Both the position numbers and the translations under genes were made by a program. Under the pieces are notes generated by a model. That model was given only the letters and a program-made list of their open reading frames with translations. It had not been told where the DNA came from and did not search any database. This document shows positions 17,546 through 26,523 of a stretch of 64,000 bases of DNA, piece after piece. This DNA is from Maricaulis sp. (GTDB lineage: Bacteria; Pseudomonadota; Alphaproteobacteria; Caulobacterales; Maricaulaceae). Each line of letters begins with the position of its first letter. The first letter of the stretch is position 1. The DNA is taken from NCBI GenBank assembly GCA_017643585.1, contig JAEPND010000006.1:62001-126000 (forward strand). Direction: 5' to 3'.

Positions 17546-18166
17546 GTGAACCTATCGTCCGACATGAGTGCGCTGATTGATCAGCTCGAGCCCATCAGCC
17601 GGCCTTCCGGTCTGGGGCGTGTGCTGATGGTCATGGGAACCAGCCGTGGGGCCGGGGCGTCGACCGTGGCCCGTGAACTCTCGCGCCTGAGTGCCGTGCG
17701 GTCCACACGCGGCGTCTGGCTGTTCGACCTGGACTTCAAGAACAATGCCCAGGCCGACGCTTGCCGCGTGCGTGGCGAGGCCTTCGACCTTTCGCTTGGC
17801 CGGGACACGCCCTGGGTTCTTGATGCCAATTCGCGCCTGACCGGGCGTCCGTCCACGATCGACAAGCTGGTTGTTTCCCGCGTGGAACGCCGTCCGCAGA
17901 CCCGCATGCAGGCCGCCCTGCGCGGTGCGCCGGAATACTGGGCCGCTGTACGCCAGTCCATCGACCTGGCCGTCATCGATGCGCCGGGACAGTCCCGGGC
18001 GCCGATGAACCTGGTTGCGGACATGGATGGCGTCATTCTTGTCGTGGACGCGCGCGCCGACAATTTCGACGGTCTGCATGCCCGCCGTGACGCCATCGAG
18101 AGCGCTGGCGGTGTGGTTGCCGGTGTTATCGTCAACCGGGCAGGAGCCTATCGGAGCGCGGCATGA
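17546..18166 (+). CDS. hfsB: HfsB-like P-loop protein with altered Walker A
   Basis: A 206-residue MinD/BY-kinase-fold protein, the expected cytosolic partner of HfsA in controlling polysaccharide export. The P-loop region reads GTSRGAGAST (31-40): Ala38 replaces the invariant Walker A lysine. Walker A' is LFDLDFKNN (59-67) and Walker B is LAVIDAPG. There is no Tyr-rich C-terminal tail as in BY-kinases. A similar lysine loss occurs in CpaE/TadZ proteins. The start is a GTG with AGGTGAG upstream; an ATG at 17564 is possible. Its stop overlaps hfsC by 4 bp (ATGA). Confidence 0.7.
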   Translation: MNLSSDMSALIDQLEPISRPSGLGRVLMVMGTSRGAGASTVARELSRLSAVRSTRGVWLFDLDFKNNAQADACRVRGEAFDLSLGRDTPWVLDANSRLTGRPSTIDKLVVSRVERRPQTRMQAALRGAPEYWAAVRQSIDLAVIDAPGQSRAPMNLVADMDGVILVVDARADNFDGLHARRDAIESAGGVVAGVIVNRAGAYRSAA

Positions 18167-19425
18167 GCCGGGTTGCGATCGAACATCCGCCCTTTCTCCA
18201 GCGTTTCACCGACGCCCCCGCGCTCAGTTGCACCCGCGGCCTGGAAGCAGGGCTCGCGATCATCTTTTTCTGCCTGTTCTCGCAGGGCCTGATCGGACCG
18301 GTCTTTGCCAGCAGTGCCGACCCGGAAAGTTCCGCGATCCTGCGCCTGATGTGGTTGCCGGTCTATGCCGTGACCCTTTTGATGATCGCCGCACGACCCG
18401 GGGCGACCTTCCGTGTCATTGCCTCCAGCCCCTTGCTGGTCGGCCTGGTCATGCTGACCATGGCCTCGGTGGTCTGGTCGCTGGCGCCTGACGTCACCTT
18501 GCGCCGTTCCTTCGCCCTGATCATGACCAGCCTCTTCGGGTTCTGGTTTGCGGCACGCTGGAGCTGGCGCGACGCCATCCTGATCATCGCGACGAGTTTC
18601 TTTATCCTGGCGATACTCAGCGTCATATTTGCCCTCGCCATTCCCTCGATCGGTGTTGACCACGCCGTTCATGCGGGCGCCTGGAAAGGCATCTGGTGGG
18701 AGAAGAACACGCTGGGCGCCATGATGGCGTGGGGCTCGGTCAGTGCCCTGGCCGCAGCCCAAATCAATCCCGAGCGCCGCTGGACCTGGCGCGCCATGGC
18801 GGTGCTGTGTACGGCCCTGGTCCTGCTCTCGACGTCGAAAACTGCGCTGCTCGCCTGGCTGCTCGGGGTTGGTGGTATCGCCGGTATTGGTCTGTGTCGC
18901 CAGGGGTTCGGCTTTGCGGCGATGACCCTGTGCCTGTCACTGACAGGCGCCGTGCTGGCGGGCATGGCACTGTTGATCGCCCCGATCGAGGCGCTGGAGC
19001 TTCTCGGGCGCGATGCCACCCTGACCGGGCGGACGGATATCTGGGTGGTCCTGCTCGACCAGATCCGGGCGGCCCCGTGGACGGGTTATGGCTATCGTGC
19101 CTACTGGGTTGCGGAAACCGGACCGGTCTTCTGGGTGCGCCAGGAAACGGCCTGGGACGTGCCCACGGCGCATAATGGCTGGTTGGAAACGGCCCTGGCG
19201 ATCGGTTTGCCGGGCGTGGTGTTGCTGGCGCTGGTTTATGTCCGTGCGCTGGGTCGCGTTATTGCGCGCCTGTTTGCAGGACCGGAGACGTATTTCGTCC
19301 TGCCCTGGATTGCCATGCTGGGACTGGTCTCGATCTCGGAGAGCAACTTCCTGCAGCAGAACGGTCTGAGCTGGACCCTGTTCGTGTTTGCCTCTGCCAA
19401 GCTGGCAGACCGGCGGGCCCGCTAG
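18163..19425 (+). CDS. hfsC: Polysaccharide polymerase, O-antigen ligase/Wzy family
   Basis: A 420-residue inner-membrane protein with about 11 helices and the Wzy_C/O-antigen ligase domain, including SLAPDVTLRRS, the central STSKTALLAWLLG, and a large periplasmic loop with GYGYRAYWVAETG and AHNGWLETALAIGLPG near the C-terminus. It would polymerise holdfast repeat units in the periplasm. Caulobacter has two paralogues, HfsC and HfsI; sequence alone cannot tell which this is. The start overlaps hfsB by 4 bp and the stop overlaps the convergent glycosyltransferase gene by 4 bp. Confidence 0.75.
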   Translation: MSRVAIEHPPFLQRFTDAPALSCTRGLEAGLAIIFFCLFSQGLIGPVFASSADPESSAILRLMWLPVYAVTLLMIAARPGATFRVIASSPLLVGLVMLTMASVVWSLAPDVTLRRSFALIMTSLFGFWFAARWSWRDAILIIATSFFILAILSVIFALAIPSIGVDHAVHAGAWKGIWWEKNTLGAMMAWGSVSALAAAQINPERRWTWRAMAVLCTALVLLSTSKTALLAWLLGVGGIAGIGLCRQGFGFAAMTLCLSLTGAVLAGMALLIAPIEALELLGRDATLTGRTDIWVVLLDQIRAAPWTGYGYRAYWVAETGPVFWVRQETAWDVPTAHNGWLETALAIGLPGVVLLALVYVRALGRVIARLFAGPETYFVLPWIAMLGLVSISESNFLQQNGLSWTLFVFASAKLADRRAR

Positions 19426-20327
19426 CCCAGGGCGGACGCGCCGTAGAATTTCGGCGCGAAACGGGATTGCCAGAAAATCTTGCCAGCCGCCTGTGCGGTC
19501 TTGTCGATAAAGGTGGCTGACAGGCGTGCATTGAGCGGGCTGGTCAGTGCAGCCAGCGGTGCAAACACGGCCAGCTGCGCCAGCCCCACAAGCATCCACT
19601 TGCCAACGCCCAGCCAGTCCGGCTTGTCGCGGTGAGCACAGTGCTGGCTTGGGCCCTGGCCAAAGGAGAAACTCCGCGACAGCAGATACTGCCAGTTGGC
19701 CCGCTCCGGATCGACACATTCAACGGCGCCGGCGCCGGCGGACCACGCCATCACAGCGCCCTGGTCCTGCAGCAGGGCGAAGAAGACATCATCCTCGCCG
19801 CCCGTCTCGTTGAGCTTGGCCGGGAAGGGGGCGTCCGGCAGGTCGAAGGCTGCGCGGTCGAGCATGGAATTGCCACATCCGAATGGCGCGTTGATGAGGG
19901 CGTCTGCGTGACTGCCAACCCTGGAATAAAGCCGGTTGAGCAGGTGCAAACGCAATCCACTGGTCTTGGGGGCCTCGGCCTGGAGCGGCCCGAAAACGAC
20001 GGTGGCAGACAGGCGTTCCGTAGTCACATGCATCGCTTCCAGCCAGGTGGGTTGAGCGATCTCGTCATCATCGAGGAAGGCGATGTAGCGTGCCTGGGTC
20101 GCTGCCAGCGCAGCATTGCGCGCATTGGCGACACCGGGTTCCGGTTCGTGCACATAGCAAATTCGCCCACCTGCATATTTCGAGACGAGTGCGCGTGCGC
20201 CGCCCTCGGGCGAATTGTCGACGATGATGATTTCCTCAGCCGGGCGCGTCTGGGCGAGCACGCTGTCCAGCGCGGCCAGCATGCCGTCAGGGCGACGGAA
20301 GGTCGGGATGATGACGGCTGTGGTCAT
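19422..20327 (-). CDS. hfsG: Family 2 glycosyltransferase, HfsG-like
   Basis: A 301-residue GT-A glycosyltransferase. Residues 1-10 (MTTAVIIPTF) open the Rossmann-like fold, IIIVDNSPEGG holds the first Asp, and YIAFLDDDE gives the DxD metal motif. ETGGEDDVFFALL carries the ED catalytic motif and RSFSFGQGPS the Q/RxxRW-like site. A hydrophobic C-terminal segment (about 248-275) suggests membrane association. It would add a sugar to the lipid-linked holdfast unit on the cytosolic face. Start overlaps the hfsH stop by 4 bp (ATGA). The assignment as HfsG rather than another hfs transferase is by context. Confidence 0.7.
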   Translation of the reverse strand: MTTAVIIPTFRRPDGMLAALDSVLAQTRPAEEIIIVDNSPEGGARALVSKYAGGRICYVHEPEPGVANARNAALAATQARYIAFLDDDEIAQPTWLEAMHVTTERLSATVVFGPLQAEAPKTSGLRLHLLNRLYSRVGSHADALINAPFGCGNSMLDRAAFDLPDAPFPAKLNETGGEDDVFFALLQDQGAVMAWSAGAGAVECVDPERANWQYLLSRSFSFGQGPSQHCAHRDKPDWLGVGKWMLVGLAQLAVFAPLAALTSPLNARLSATFIDKTAQAAGKIFWQSRFAPKFYGASALG

Positions 20328-21091
20328 GTCGGCTCTCCGCTCAGGGCCGCATAGGCGTCACGGACAGTCAGCACTTGTGCTCCGCTACGGTCGATGGCGG
20401 CGAGGACCCGTTCGAAATCATGCGGTGTGCACCCCCATTCCGTCGGTTCAGCCTGGATGTCGTGGGCATACAGGACCAACCAGCCGGGATGATGGGCCAG
20501 GCTTTCCGCGGCTTCGATGGCGCGCTGGATGCCCGCATCGCCGCCATCAATACCCACAGCCGGCAGGAGATTGCGATCCGCTCGCCCGCGCATAATGCCC
20601 GGTCGGACACCTCTAAGAGTCTGGAAACGCGATGCCAGCGCCGTTTTTATCGCCGGCGCGGTTTCGCCATAGGGATAGGCAAAGGAGCTGAGCGTCTGCT
20701 TCACACCCAATTCCTTCAGGGCGCGCTCATTGTGTTCGAGACTGCTGATCACTTCGGCGCTGCTGGCCTTGGCACAATCGAGATGTTCGTAGGTGTGGCA
20801 GGCGATTTCGTGCCCGCCGAGTTCCAGTCGCTGCAGGTCTTCGGCGTCAAACATGGTGCCATGATGGGTGGTCTGGCCCAGATAGCCGGCGGATGCGTAA
20901 TAGGTGCCCGACCAGCCGCGAGCCTCCAGGGCAGGAGCGCCTTCGGATACGGCTGATTTCGGAAAATCATCGAAACTGATGGAGACGATCGCGTGATCCA
21001 GATCGAACTGGATTTCATCGCGCGCAAGGAAGCGTGAGATCTGGCGCGTGAAGCGTGATTGCCAACCGCCCGGAATATAGGGTGCGTTCAT
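20324..21091 (-). CDS. hfsH: Polysaccharide deacetylase HfsH-like
   Basis: A 255-residue NodB-homology (CE4) deacetylase. The first motif is SISFDDFPKSA with D41-D42, and the second is H99-T-Y-E-H103 (in ACHTYEHLD), giving the Asp and two His metal ligands. Further motifs are SFAYPYGE and, near the C-terminus, LVLYAHD. In Caulobacter HfsH partially deacetylates GlcNAc in holdfast, which is needed for cohesion and surface attachment. It has no signal peptide, as in Caulobacter HfsH, implying cytosolic action on lipid-linked units. Start and stop overlap neighbouring glycosyltransferase genes. Confidence 0.85.
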   Translation of the reverse strand: MNAPYIPGGWQSRFTRQISRFLARDEIQFDLDHAIVSISFDDFPKSAVSEGAPALEARGWSGTYYASAGYLGQTTHHGTMFDAEDLQRLELGGHEIACHTYEHLDCAKASSAEVISSLEHNERALKELGVKQTLSSFAYPYGETAPAIKTALASRFQTLRGVRPGIMRGRADRNLLPAVGIDGGDAGIQRAIEAAESLAHHPGWLVLYAHDIQAEPTEWGCTPHDFERVLAAIDRSGAQVLTVRDAYAALSGEPT

Positions 21092-22032
21092 CAGATGACC
21101 TCCGCCGTCCAGCTAGCACGCCACAGCTTAAGACCTAGTGTGCGCAGGCGCATTGGCGCCCGATCATTGCGCGCCAACCCGGCCCAGAGCGGTCGCAACG
21201 TTCGATAGAAAGGCAGGCGGCCGATGGCCCGCGCCGCCTTCGCGCCGGGCAGGCCGCGCAAATCCGGATGCTTGGCGAGCAGGCGGCCGTAGTTGGTGGC
21301 GCCAGCGCGAAACTTGTCGAGCAGGGTCTCGACCGGCTGCAGCCCGTCATGCAGGGCCGGGTTGTCGATATGCCCAAGTTTGTGGCGGCGCGAGGCGGCG
21401 ACGGCCCAGTCGATATCCTCCCAGCCCCATCCGACAAAACTTGTATCGAAGGGAACGTCCAGCATCAGTTCGCGCCGGACCAGGAGGTTGGACGAGCAAA
21501 AGGCCGTGGCTCCGATTTTCTCGCGCGCTGCGGCGTCACAATGATCGCTGGCACTGGCCAGGGCAGCATGCAGGGCGAGCCGACGATCAGCTTGCTGGGT
21601 CTGCGTCAGATATCCGCCGAAAATGGCGTCCAGACCACTCGATTGCATCGCTTCAAGATAGGTAGACAGGAAGACATCGTCAGTGGGCGCCATATCGGCA
21701 TCGAGATAAAGGATCCATTCGCCGCGCGCTTCCCGGGCCAGGATGTTTCGACCATGTGAGCGGCCCACATTTTCGGTCGCGGTCAACAGGCGGGCGGGCG
21801 CTGTCAGCGCGCGCAAAGTCCGGCCGGTGAGCGCGTTTAGGTGCGTCTGGCTGCTGGCATCATCGAACAGCAGAATCTCGACAGACTTGTCGGCCCCGAT
21901 CAGCGGGTTGAGCGCCCGCACAAGATCGCCCGGATCATCGTTGTAAAAGGGGATCGCAATGCTCAGACGGACGGTCTGGTCATTCTGGGAGGCGGCATTG
22001 GCCAGCTCGGTATAGGACACCGGATTGCTCAT
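21091..22032 (-). CDS. hfsL: Family 2 glycosyltransferase of the holdfast operon, HfsL-like
   Basis: A 313-residue GT2 enzyme when started at the ATG at 22032, which overlaps the flippase stop as ATGA; the open frame extends 86 codons further into the flippase gene but that part is out-of-frame sequence. Motifs: LSIAIPFYNDDPGDLVRAL at the start, ILLFDDASS, GEWILYLDADMAPTDD with the DxD, and VGWGWEDIDWAV with the ED motif. It is predicted to add a sugar to the undecaprenyl-linked intermediate. The stop shares one base with the hfsH start. The HfsL name rests on family and place in the cluster and is tentative. Confidence 0.65.
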   Translation of the reverse strand: MSNPVSYTELANAASQNDQTVRLSIAIPFYNDDPGDLVRALNPLIGADKSVEILLFDDASSQTHLNALTGRTLRALTAPARLLTATENVGRSHGRNILAREARGEWILYLDADMAPTDDVFLSTYLEAMQSSGLDAIFGGYLTQTQQADRRLALHAALASASDHCDAAAREKIGATAFCSSNLLVRRELMLDVPFDTSFVGWGWEDIDWAVAASRRHKLGHIDNPALHDGLQPVETLLDKFRAGATNYGRLLAKHPDLRGLPGAKAARAIGRLPFYRTLRPLWAGLARNDRAPMRLRTLGLKLWRASWTAEVI

Positions 22033-23498
22033 GCTTGTTTCTCTGGACGCCAGTTGGGTTTGTCGAAAGCGCGCAGCCAGGATCGGCAATTCGCGATGTT
22101 GAACACATAGGCTGCGGCGGCGTAGACGATCGCTCCGGTCACGGCCTTGCTGAGCAATGAAATCCAGGCCGTCTCGAAGTCCGGAATCATGAACACGCCG
22201 GACGCCATGACGATGGTCGCTGTGCCGGCCTTGACCCAGTCGCCCCAGGGCAGGGGCAAGGGGAAGAGACTGCGCCCGGCAATGGCGCAAATCACCAGCG
22301 AGATGAGATAGGCCAGGACCGTCGCATAGGCAGCGCCGACAATGCCGAATGCCGGTATGAAGACCAGGTTCAGGCCCAGATTCAAGGCGACCGCACCGGC
22401 CATCAAGGCGGCCATGAAACCGGTGCGTCGGCGCAGCGTGAAGGCTTCGTGGAAATAATAGGTCATCATGCCGTTGAGCAGGCCGGACAGGGCAATCCAG
22501 GGCAGGATGACGGCCGCCTGCGCGCGCACGCTCTCGCCAATGATCAGCGTTGTCAGTGGCTCGGCGACGAGGGCCAGACCCGCGGCGGCGGGGAAACTGA
22601 TCAGCGCCATCAGGCTCGCCGCCTGGCCGGCTAGCTTGCGCGCGGCGTCGACGCTCTGGGTTTCAAATGCTTTCAGGGTCATCGGCCAGACTGCAGCGCC
22701 GAACCAGATGAAGATGATGTCCAGCAACCGGTCGGCGAGGCCATAACCAGCGGCATACATGCCCACGGCACCCGAACCGAGGAAGGCCGCGATCAGGAAG
22801 CGGTCGCCGACGGACAGCAGGTGTTCGAAGACCAGAGACAGCGAGACGGCAGAGCCATAACGCGCATAGGTCCTGGCGCGGACAGGCTGGACCTGACCGC
22901 CGCGCGCCCGGCGCAGCATGACGGGCAGGTCGAACACCAGGGCGATCAGGGCCGCTGCAGCGGTGCCGATGAAAATGGAGGCCGGTCCCAGATCGGTCAT
23001 GGCCAGCAGCCCGACACCGATCATGAAGCCCAGCATGAGATAGCTGGCTTCCAGAGCCGAATAGCGCGCGATATCGCCGCCGGCACGATGTGTTTCCAGA
23101 CCGATCTGCAGAGCGGCGCGGACAATGAGGGAGACGGCGGCAAAGCTGAAGACGGCTTTGAGGCTGTTGTCGATCGGAGCCAGGTGAATCGCGCCGAATA
23201 TTAGCGTTCCGCCACCCAATGCCAGCAGGATATAGAGGCCATAGGCGGTGCTGAGATGGTCGCGGAGGCGATTGCGGGCATCCGCGCGTGCGTGGAAACG
23301 GGCCACGGCCGCTTCTAGCCAGGTGAATGTCGCAATATGGGTCAGGGTAAGTGTGGCCAGGGCCAGAGCATAAAGACCATAGGCTTCAGCGCCCATCAAA
23401 CGGGTAAAGACCGCAACCGATCCAAATCCCACAATGGCCTGGGCTGCCTGCACTGGCATATATCCCAGGAGATGTCGTCCAAGCATGGCACGCTCCAC
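22029..23498 (-). CDS. hfsF: Lipid-linked oligosaccharide flippase (Wzx/MATE-like), HfsF
   Basis: A 489-residue polytopic membrane protein with about 12-14 helices, of the polysaccharide biosynthesis/oligosaccharide flippase family. The N-terminal block (GYMPVQAAQAIVGFGSVAVFTRLMGAEAYGLYAL, seen in parts) is the standard Polysacc_synt start. It would move the undecaprenyl-linked holdfast unit across the inner membrane. It is the first gene of a four-gene, translationally coupled minus-strand operon (flippase, GT2, deacetylase, GT2). It is divergent from the glycoside hydrolase gene by about 130 bp. Confidence 0.85.
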   Translation of the reverse strand: MERAMLGRHLLGYMPVQAAQAIVGFGSVAVFTRLMGAEAYGLYALALATLTLTHIATFTWLEAAVARFHARADARNRLRDHLSTAYGLYILLALGGGTLIFGAIHLAPIDNSLKAVFSFAAVSLIVRAALQIGLETHRAGGDIARYSALEASYLMLGFMIGVGLLAMTDLGPASIFIGTAAAALIALVFDLPVMLRRARGGQVQPVRARTYARYGSAVSLSLVFEHLLSVGDRFLIAAFLGSGAVGMYAAGYGLADRLLDIIFIWFGAAVWPMTLKAFETQSVDAARKLAGQAASLMALISFPAAAGLALVAEPLTTLIIGESVRAQAAVILPWIALSGLLNGMMTYYFHEAFTLRRRTGFMAALMAGAVALNLGLNLVFIPAFGIVGAAYATVLAYLISLVICAIAGRSLFPLPLPWGDWVKAGTATIVMASGVFMIPDFETAWISLLSKAVTGAIVYAAAAYVFNIANCRSWLRAFDKPNWRPEKQA

Positions 23499-23628
23499 TC
23501 GCCTGATGGGGGAAGTTGCAAGTTCAATGCCGCGCGAGAGGTAATGTGACCGCTCACGCAGTTATTCGCGGAAACGCGCGGCTGACCCCTTACATGGCCT
23601 GTTAAGCCGGACGTGGTTTTTCTGATCT

Positions 23629-24804
23629 ATGAATTTGAATCGGCGACATATTCTGGCGGCTTCCTTGCTTCCCCTCCTGCGATCGGGAACAGGACATGCG
23701 CGCCAGGTCTCCAAGCGGGAGCTGTGGAATAATGTCACCGGACCGCATCTGCGCGGCGCGGTGCTAACCCAGCGTCGGGTCTATCCGGAGATCGACGGGC
23801 CTGAATTCCTTGGTCCCGGACCGATCGGAGTGCCCCTTGCCGACGAGGCGCTGGCGGCTCTGGCTGCGGCAGGCGCCAACCTCCTCATCCTCTCCCATCC
23901 CGGAATTTTCACCGAGACACCGCCATTCCGATTGGCCGAGGACAGCCTGGCCAATCTGGATGACCTCGTGCGACGCGCGGCCCGATGGGGATTGTACGTG
24001 GTGATCGGCTATCGCAGTGGCCCCGGACGCAGCGCATTCACCTTTCATCGCGATGATGCTGGCAGCTGGTTTCCCGCTCACATGCTGGATGATCGCGTGT
24101 GGACCGACTTTTCCTATCACCAGGCCTGGGAGGACATGTGGCGCACGACGGCGCGCCATTTCCGTGCGCGCACCAATGTGGCCGGTTATCTGTTGATGGT
24201 TGAGCCGAACGCCAACCAGGTTGCGGTGGATGCGGCGGGGCGTCCATTGGAAATCTGGCAGGCGGACCGATTGGCGCAGACCGTGGCGAATACGCCCGCG
24301 GACTGGGGGCTGCTGGCGCGTCGCCTGGGCGCAGCCGTCCGATCCATCGACCCGGAAACCCCGGTGCTTGTCAGCCCGGACGGGTATGCCAATTCCATGT
24401 TCGAGCGCAATCTCGGCCTGGCGCCCGAAGCGCCGGAAATCCTGTGTGTGCACGACTATGCCCCCAGGGACTACACGCACCAGGCGGCGGATGCCGGCCG
24501 GGTCTTTGCGGCCGGCGAGGCGCGTTTCCAGCCGCCGCAGCACCCGCGCTGGATGATGGGGGAATTCGGGCTGCACCGCTGGGCTCCGGCGGGACACGAC
24601 TATCTGGATGAACGGATCTCGGACCTCGAACGCGCCGGGGCCGGCTGGGCCGTGTTTCGCTGGGACAGTGGCTGGGCGGTCTATGAGCGCCAGGAGAACC
24701 GGTTCAACGTCCGCGCCGGCGGAGAGAATAGCCACATCCTCAATGTGCTGCGCCGTCGCTGGCGCACTAACCAGTCTCGCCCACCGCTCGACCTGCGACG
24801 CTAG
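23629..24804 (+). CDS. Exported GH5-like glycoside hydrolase in the holdfast locus
   Basis: A 391-residue (beta/alpha)8-type cellulase-family protein. The N-terminus NLNRRHILAASLLPLL resembles a twin-arginine signal. Core features fit clan GH-A: YVVIGYRSGPGR, then YLLMVEPNAN where Glu would be the acid/base (the usual NEP reads VEP), a CVHDY strand, and WMMGEFGLHRW with the likely nucleophile Glu. AVFRWDSGW closes the barrel. The substrate may be the holdfast polysaccharide itself or a beta-1,4-glucan. Its stop overlaps the convergent hfsE stop by 4 bp. I am not aware of an equivalent in the Caulobacter hfs cluster. Confidence 0.7.
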   Translation: MNLNRRHILAASLLPLLRSGTGHARQVSKRELWNNVTGPHLRGAVLTQRRVYPEIDGPEFLGPGPIGVPLADEALAALAAAGANLLILSHPGIFTETPPFRLAEDSLANLDDLVRRAARWGLYVVIGYRSGPGRSAFTFHRDDAGSWFPAHMLDDRVWTDFSYHQAWEDMWRTTARHFRARTNVAGYLLMVEPNANQVAVDAAGRPLEIWQADRLAQTVANTPADWGLLARRLGAAVRSIDPETPVLVSPDGYANSMFERNLGLAPEAPEILCVHDYAPRDYTHQAADAGRVFAAGEARFQPPQHPRWMMGEFGLHRWAPAGHDYLDERISDLERAGAGWAVFRWDSGWAVYERQENRFNVRAGGENSHILNVLRRRWRTNQSRPPLDLRR

Positions 24805-26450
24805 CGAACGTTCAGCTTGTCACCCAGCAGGGCGGGGACCGTCTTCAGCATGATCCAGAGATCGAAGAAGAAACCGGCGCGGGAGATGTACTCGACATCC
24901 CACTTGATACGATCACGGGCGGCCTCGGGAGTGTGCAGCGGTCCGCGCGAACCATTGACCTGGGCCCAACCGGTAATGCCGGGCTTTACGCGGTGACGGT
25001 GGGCGTATTCAGCCACCAGGTTCGCAGTCTCGGTACCACCCGTGCGCATGCCATAGGCATGAGGGCGCGGGCCGACCAGCGACATGGAGCCGGCGAGCAC
25101 GTTGAACAGCTGCGGCAGCTCGTCGAGGCTGGTCTTGCGCAGGACGCCGCCGATCCGGGTTACACGAGGGTCGTTCAGTTCCACCTGGCGCAGCTTCTTG
25201 CTCTCGGCGTTCGGGTCATGCCGCATGGTGCGGAATTTGTAGACCTTGATGGGGCGTCCGTTGAAGCCTTCACGTTTCTGCACGAACAGCGCAGGACCGC
25301 GACTGTCGAGTTTTACAAGCAGCGCAATTATCGCCATCACCGGCAGTGTGACGAGGGTCAGGAGGCTGCCGAAAACGACATCCTGCAGGCGCTTCACGAA
25401 CTGACGGCCCAGATTCTCCTCATGACCAGACATGCGGGCTGTGTGCACGCCGACAATGTCGTCGAGGCTGGTCGTCTCCGGATTGAACCCGTTGATGTCG
25501 AGCAGGAGAATGACCGGCTGGGGCAGGGCGCGCAGCTTTTCCAGAAGGTGTTTCACGCGCTCTTCGGCCTTGGGGGTCACGGTCAGGACCACGCGGTCGA
25601 CATCCGGCAGGACAGACCAGTTGAACAAGTCGTCGGTGGTGCCGAGATAGGGCGTACCGGCTAGCTGGGTTGGCGCGCGCGATTTTCGATCGTCGAAATA
25701 GCCAACCACATTGACCGTGCCTGAACCCTGATTGGCGAGGATCAGCTTGCGCGCATTCGGGGTGGCTCCGACGAGAATGATGTTGCGTGCCAGTCGTCCG
25801 GCCTTAGCCCAGTGGCCAATGAAACCGGCATAAACGAGGTGCACCAACGTCATCGCAGACACGGCCACGACACAATAGACGGCGAGGATGCCGACGCTTT
25901 CGGGCGCGGTGCCAAAGCCCGCAATCAGCATGGTGGCGCCCAAAGACGCGGTGGCAATCACGGCCCGTGTCACGCGCCAGATGATCGCATGGCGCGGCTC
26001 GATCCGGTACAGGCCGAGTGCGGAGAGCATCAGGGGCAAAAGGGCGGCAAAGCCGGCGATGGGGAAGAGTTCGCCTGCAGGGACAGCGCCGGGCTGACCA
26101 CCGCTGATTGCGATGGCGCCGACGACTGCGAGCAGGGCGCCCGCGAAGATGTCGATGGCCTGCATGCTGCGGCCAAGCGCCTTGCGATTGATCCGGTGTT
26201 TGGGTGCACGGGCCTGGGCGCGGATCTGGGACCGCGCACTTGCCGCAGCATCGTGCTGCGCCTTGGCTTCGGAGGCACCGGTATCGTTGGCCGGACCGGA
26301 GGGTGTCCGGTTTGAGTTCGCTGAGTAGTCCACCACATATATCCCGCGATTTTTTTGCCAGTCTGCCCGCTCAGCCCGAAGATTTCGTTGAAAGGCATGG
26401 TTAAAAATCTCTTGCCTGGCATGGATGGCTTTTGCGCATGGCTGCTGCAC
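24801..26450 (-). CDS. hfsE: Initiating sugar-phosphate transferase (undecaprenyl-phosphate glucose phosphotransferase), HfsE-like
   Basis: A protein of up to 549 residues that begins holdfast synthesis by moving a hexose-1-phosphate onto undecaprenyl phosphate. After a polar N-terminal region of about 90 residues come four helices (about 97-200), a nucleotide-binding-like CoA_binding_3 domain (about 215-340), and the bacterial sugar transferase domain. The last shows [20 protein letters not shown] (in parts), [26 protein letters not shown] and [15 protein letters not shown]. The true start is uncertain: no good ribosome site precedes 26450, and the conserved part begins near residue 90. Stop overlaps the hydrolase gene stop. 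Confidence 0.85.
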   Translation of the reverse strand: MQQPCAKAIHARQEIFNHAFQRNLRAERADWQKNRGIYVVDYSANSNRTPSGPANDTGASEAKAQHDAAASARSQIRAQARAPKHRINRKALGRSMQAIDIFAGALLAVVGAIAISGGQPGAVPAGELFPIAGFAALLPLMLSALGLYRIEPRHAIIWRVTRAVIATASLGATMLIAGFGTAPESVGILAVYCVVAVSAMTLVHLVYAGFIGHWAKAGRLARNIILVGATPNARKLILANQGSGTVNVVGYFDDRKSRAPTQLAGTPYLGTTDDLFNWSVLPDVDRVVLTVTPKAEERVKHLLEKLRALPQPVILLLDINGFNPETTSLDDIVGVHTARMSGHEENLGRQFVKRLQDVVFGSLLTLVTLPVMAIIALLVKLDSRGPALFVQKREGFNGRPIKVYKFRTMRHDPNAESKKLRQVELNDPRVTRIGGVLRKTSLDELPQLFNVLAGSMSLVGPRPHAYGMRTGGTETANLVAEYAHRHRVKPGITGWAQVNGSRGPLHTPEAARDRIKWDVEYISRAGFFFDLWIMLKTVPALLGDKLNVR

Positions 26451-26523
26451 TGCACAATAGCTGGACTAAAATGCCGCGAGCGCGTAGGTGCGGGGGCTTA
26501 TCACGCACAAACCGGCTGGAATC

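Noticed and set aside
22033-22290. 86-codon N-terminal extension of the second glycosyltransferase
   Set aside because: It lies wholly inside the flippase gene and has no GT features; the ATG overlapping the flippase stop is the better start.
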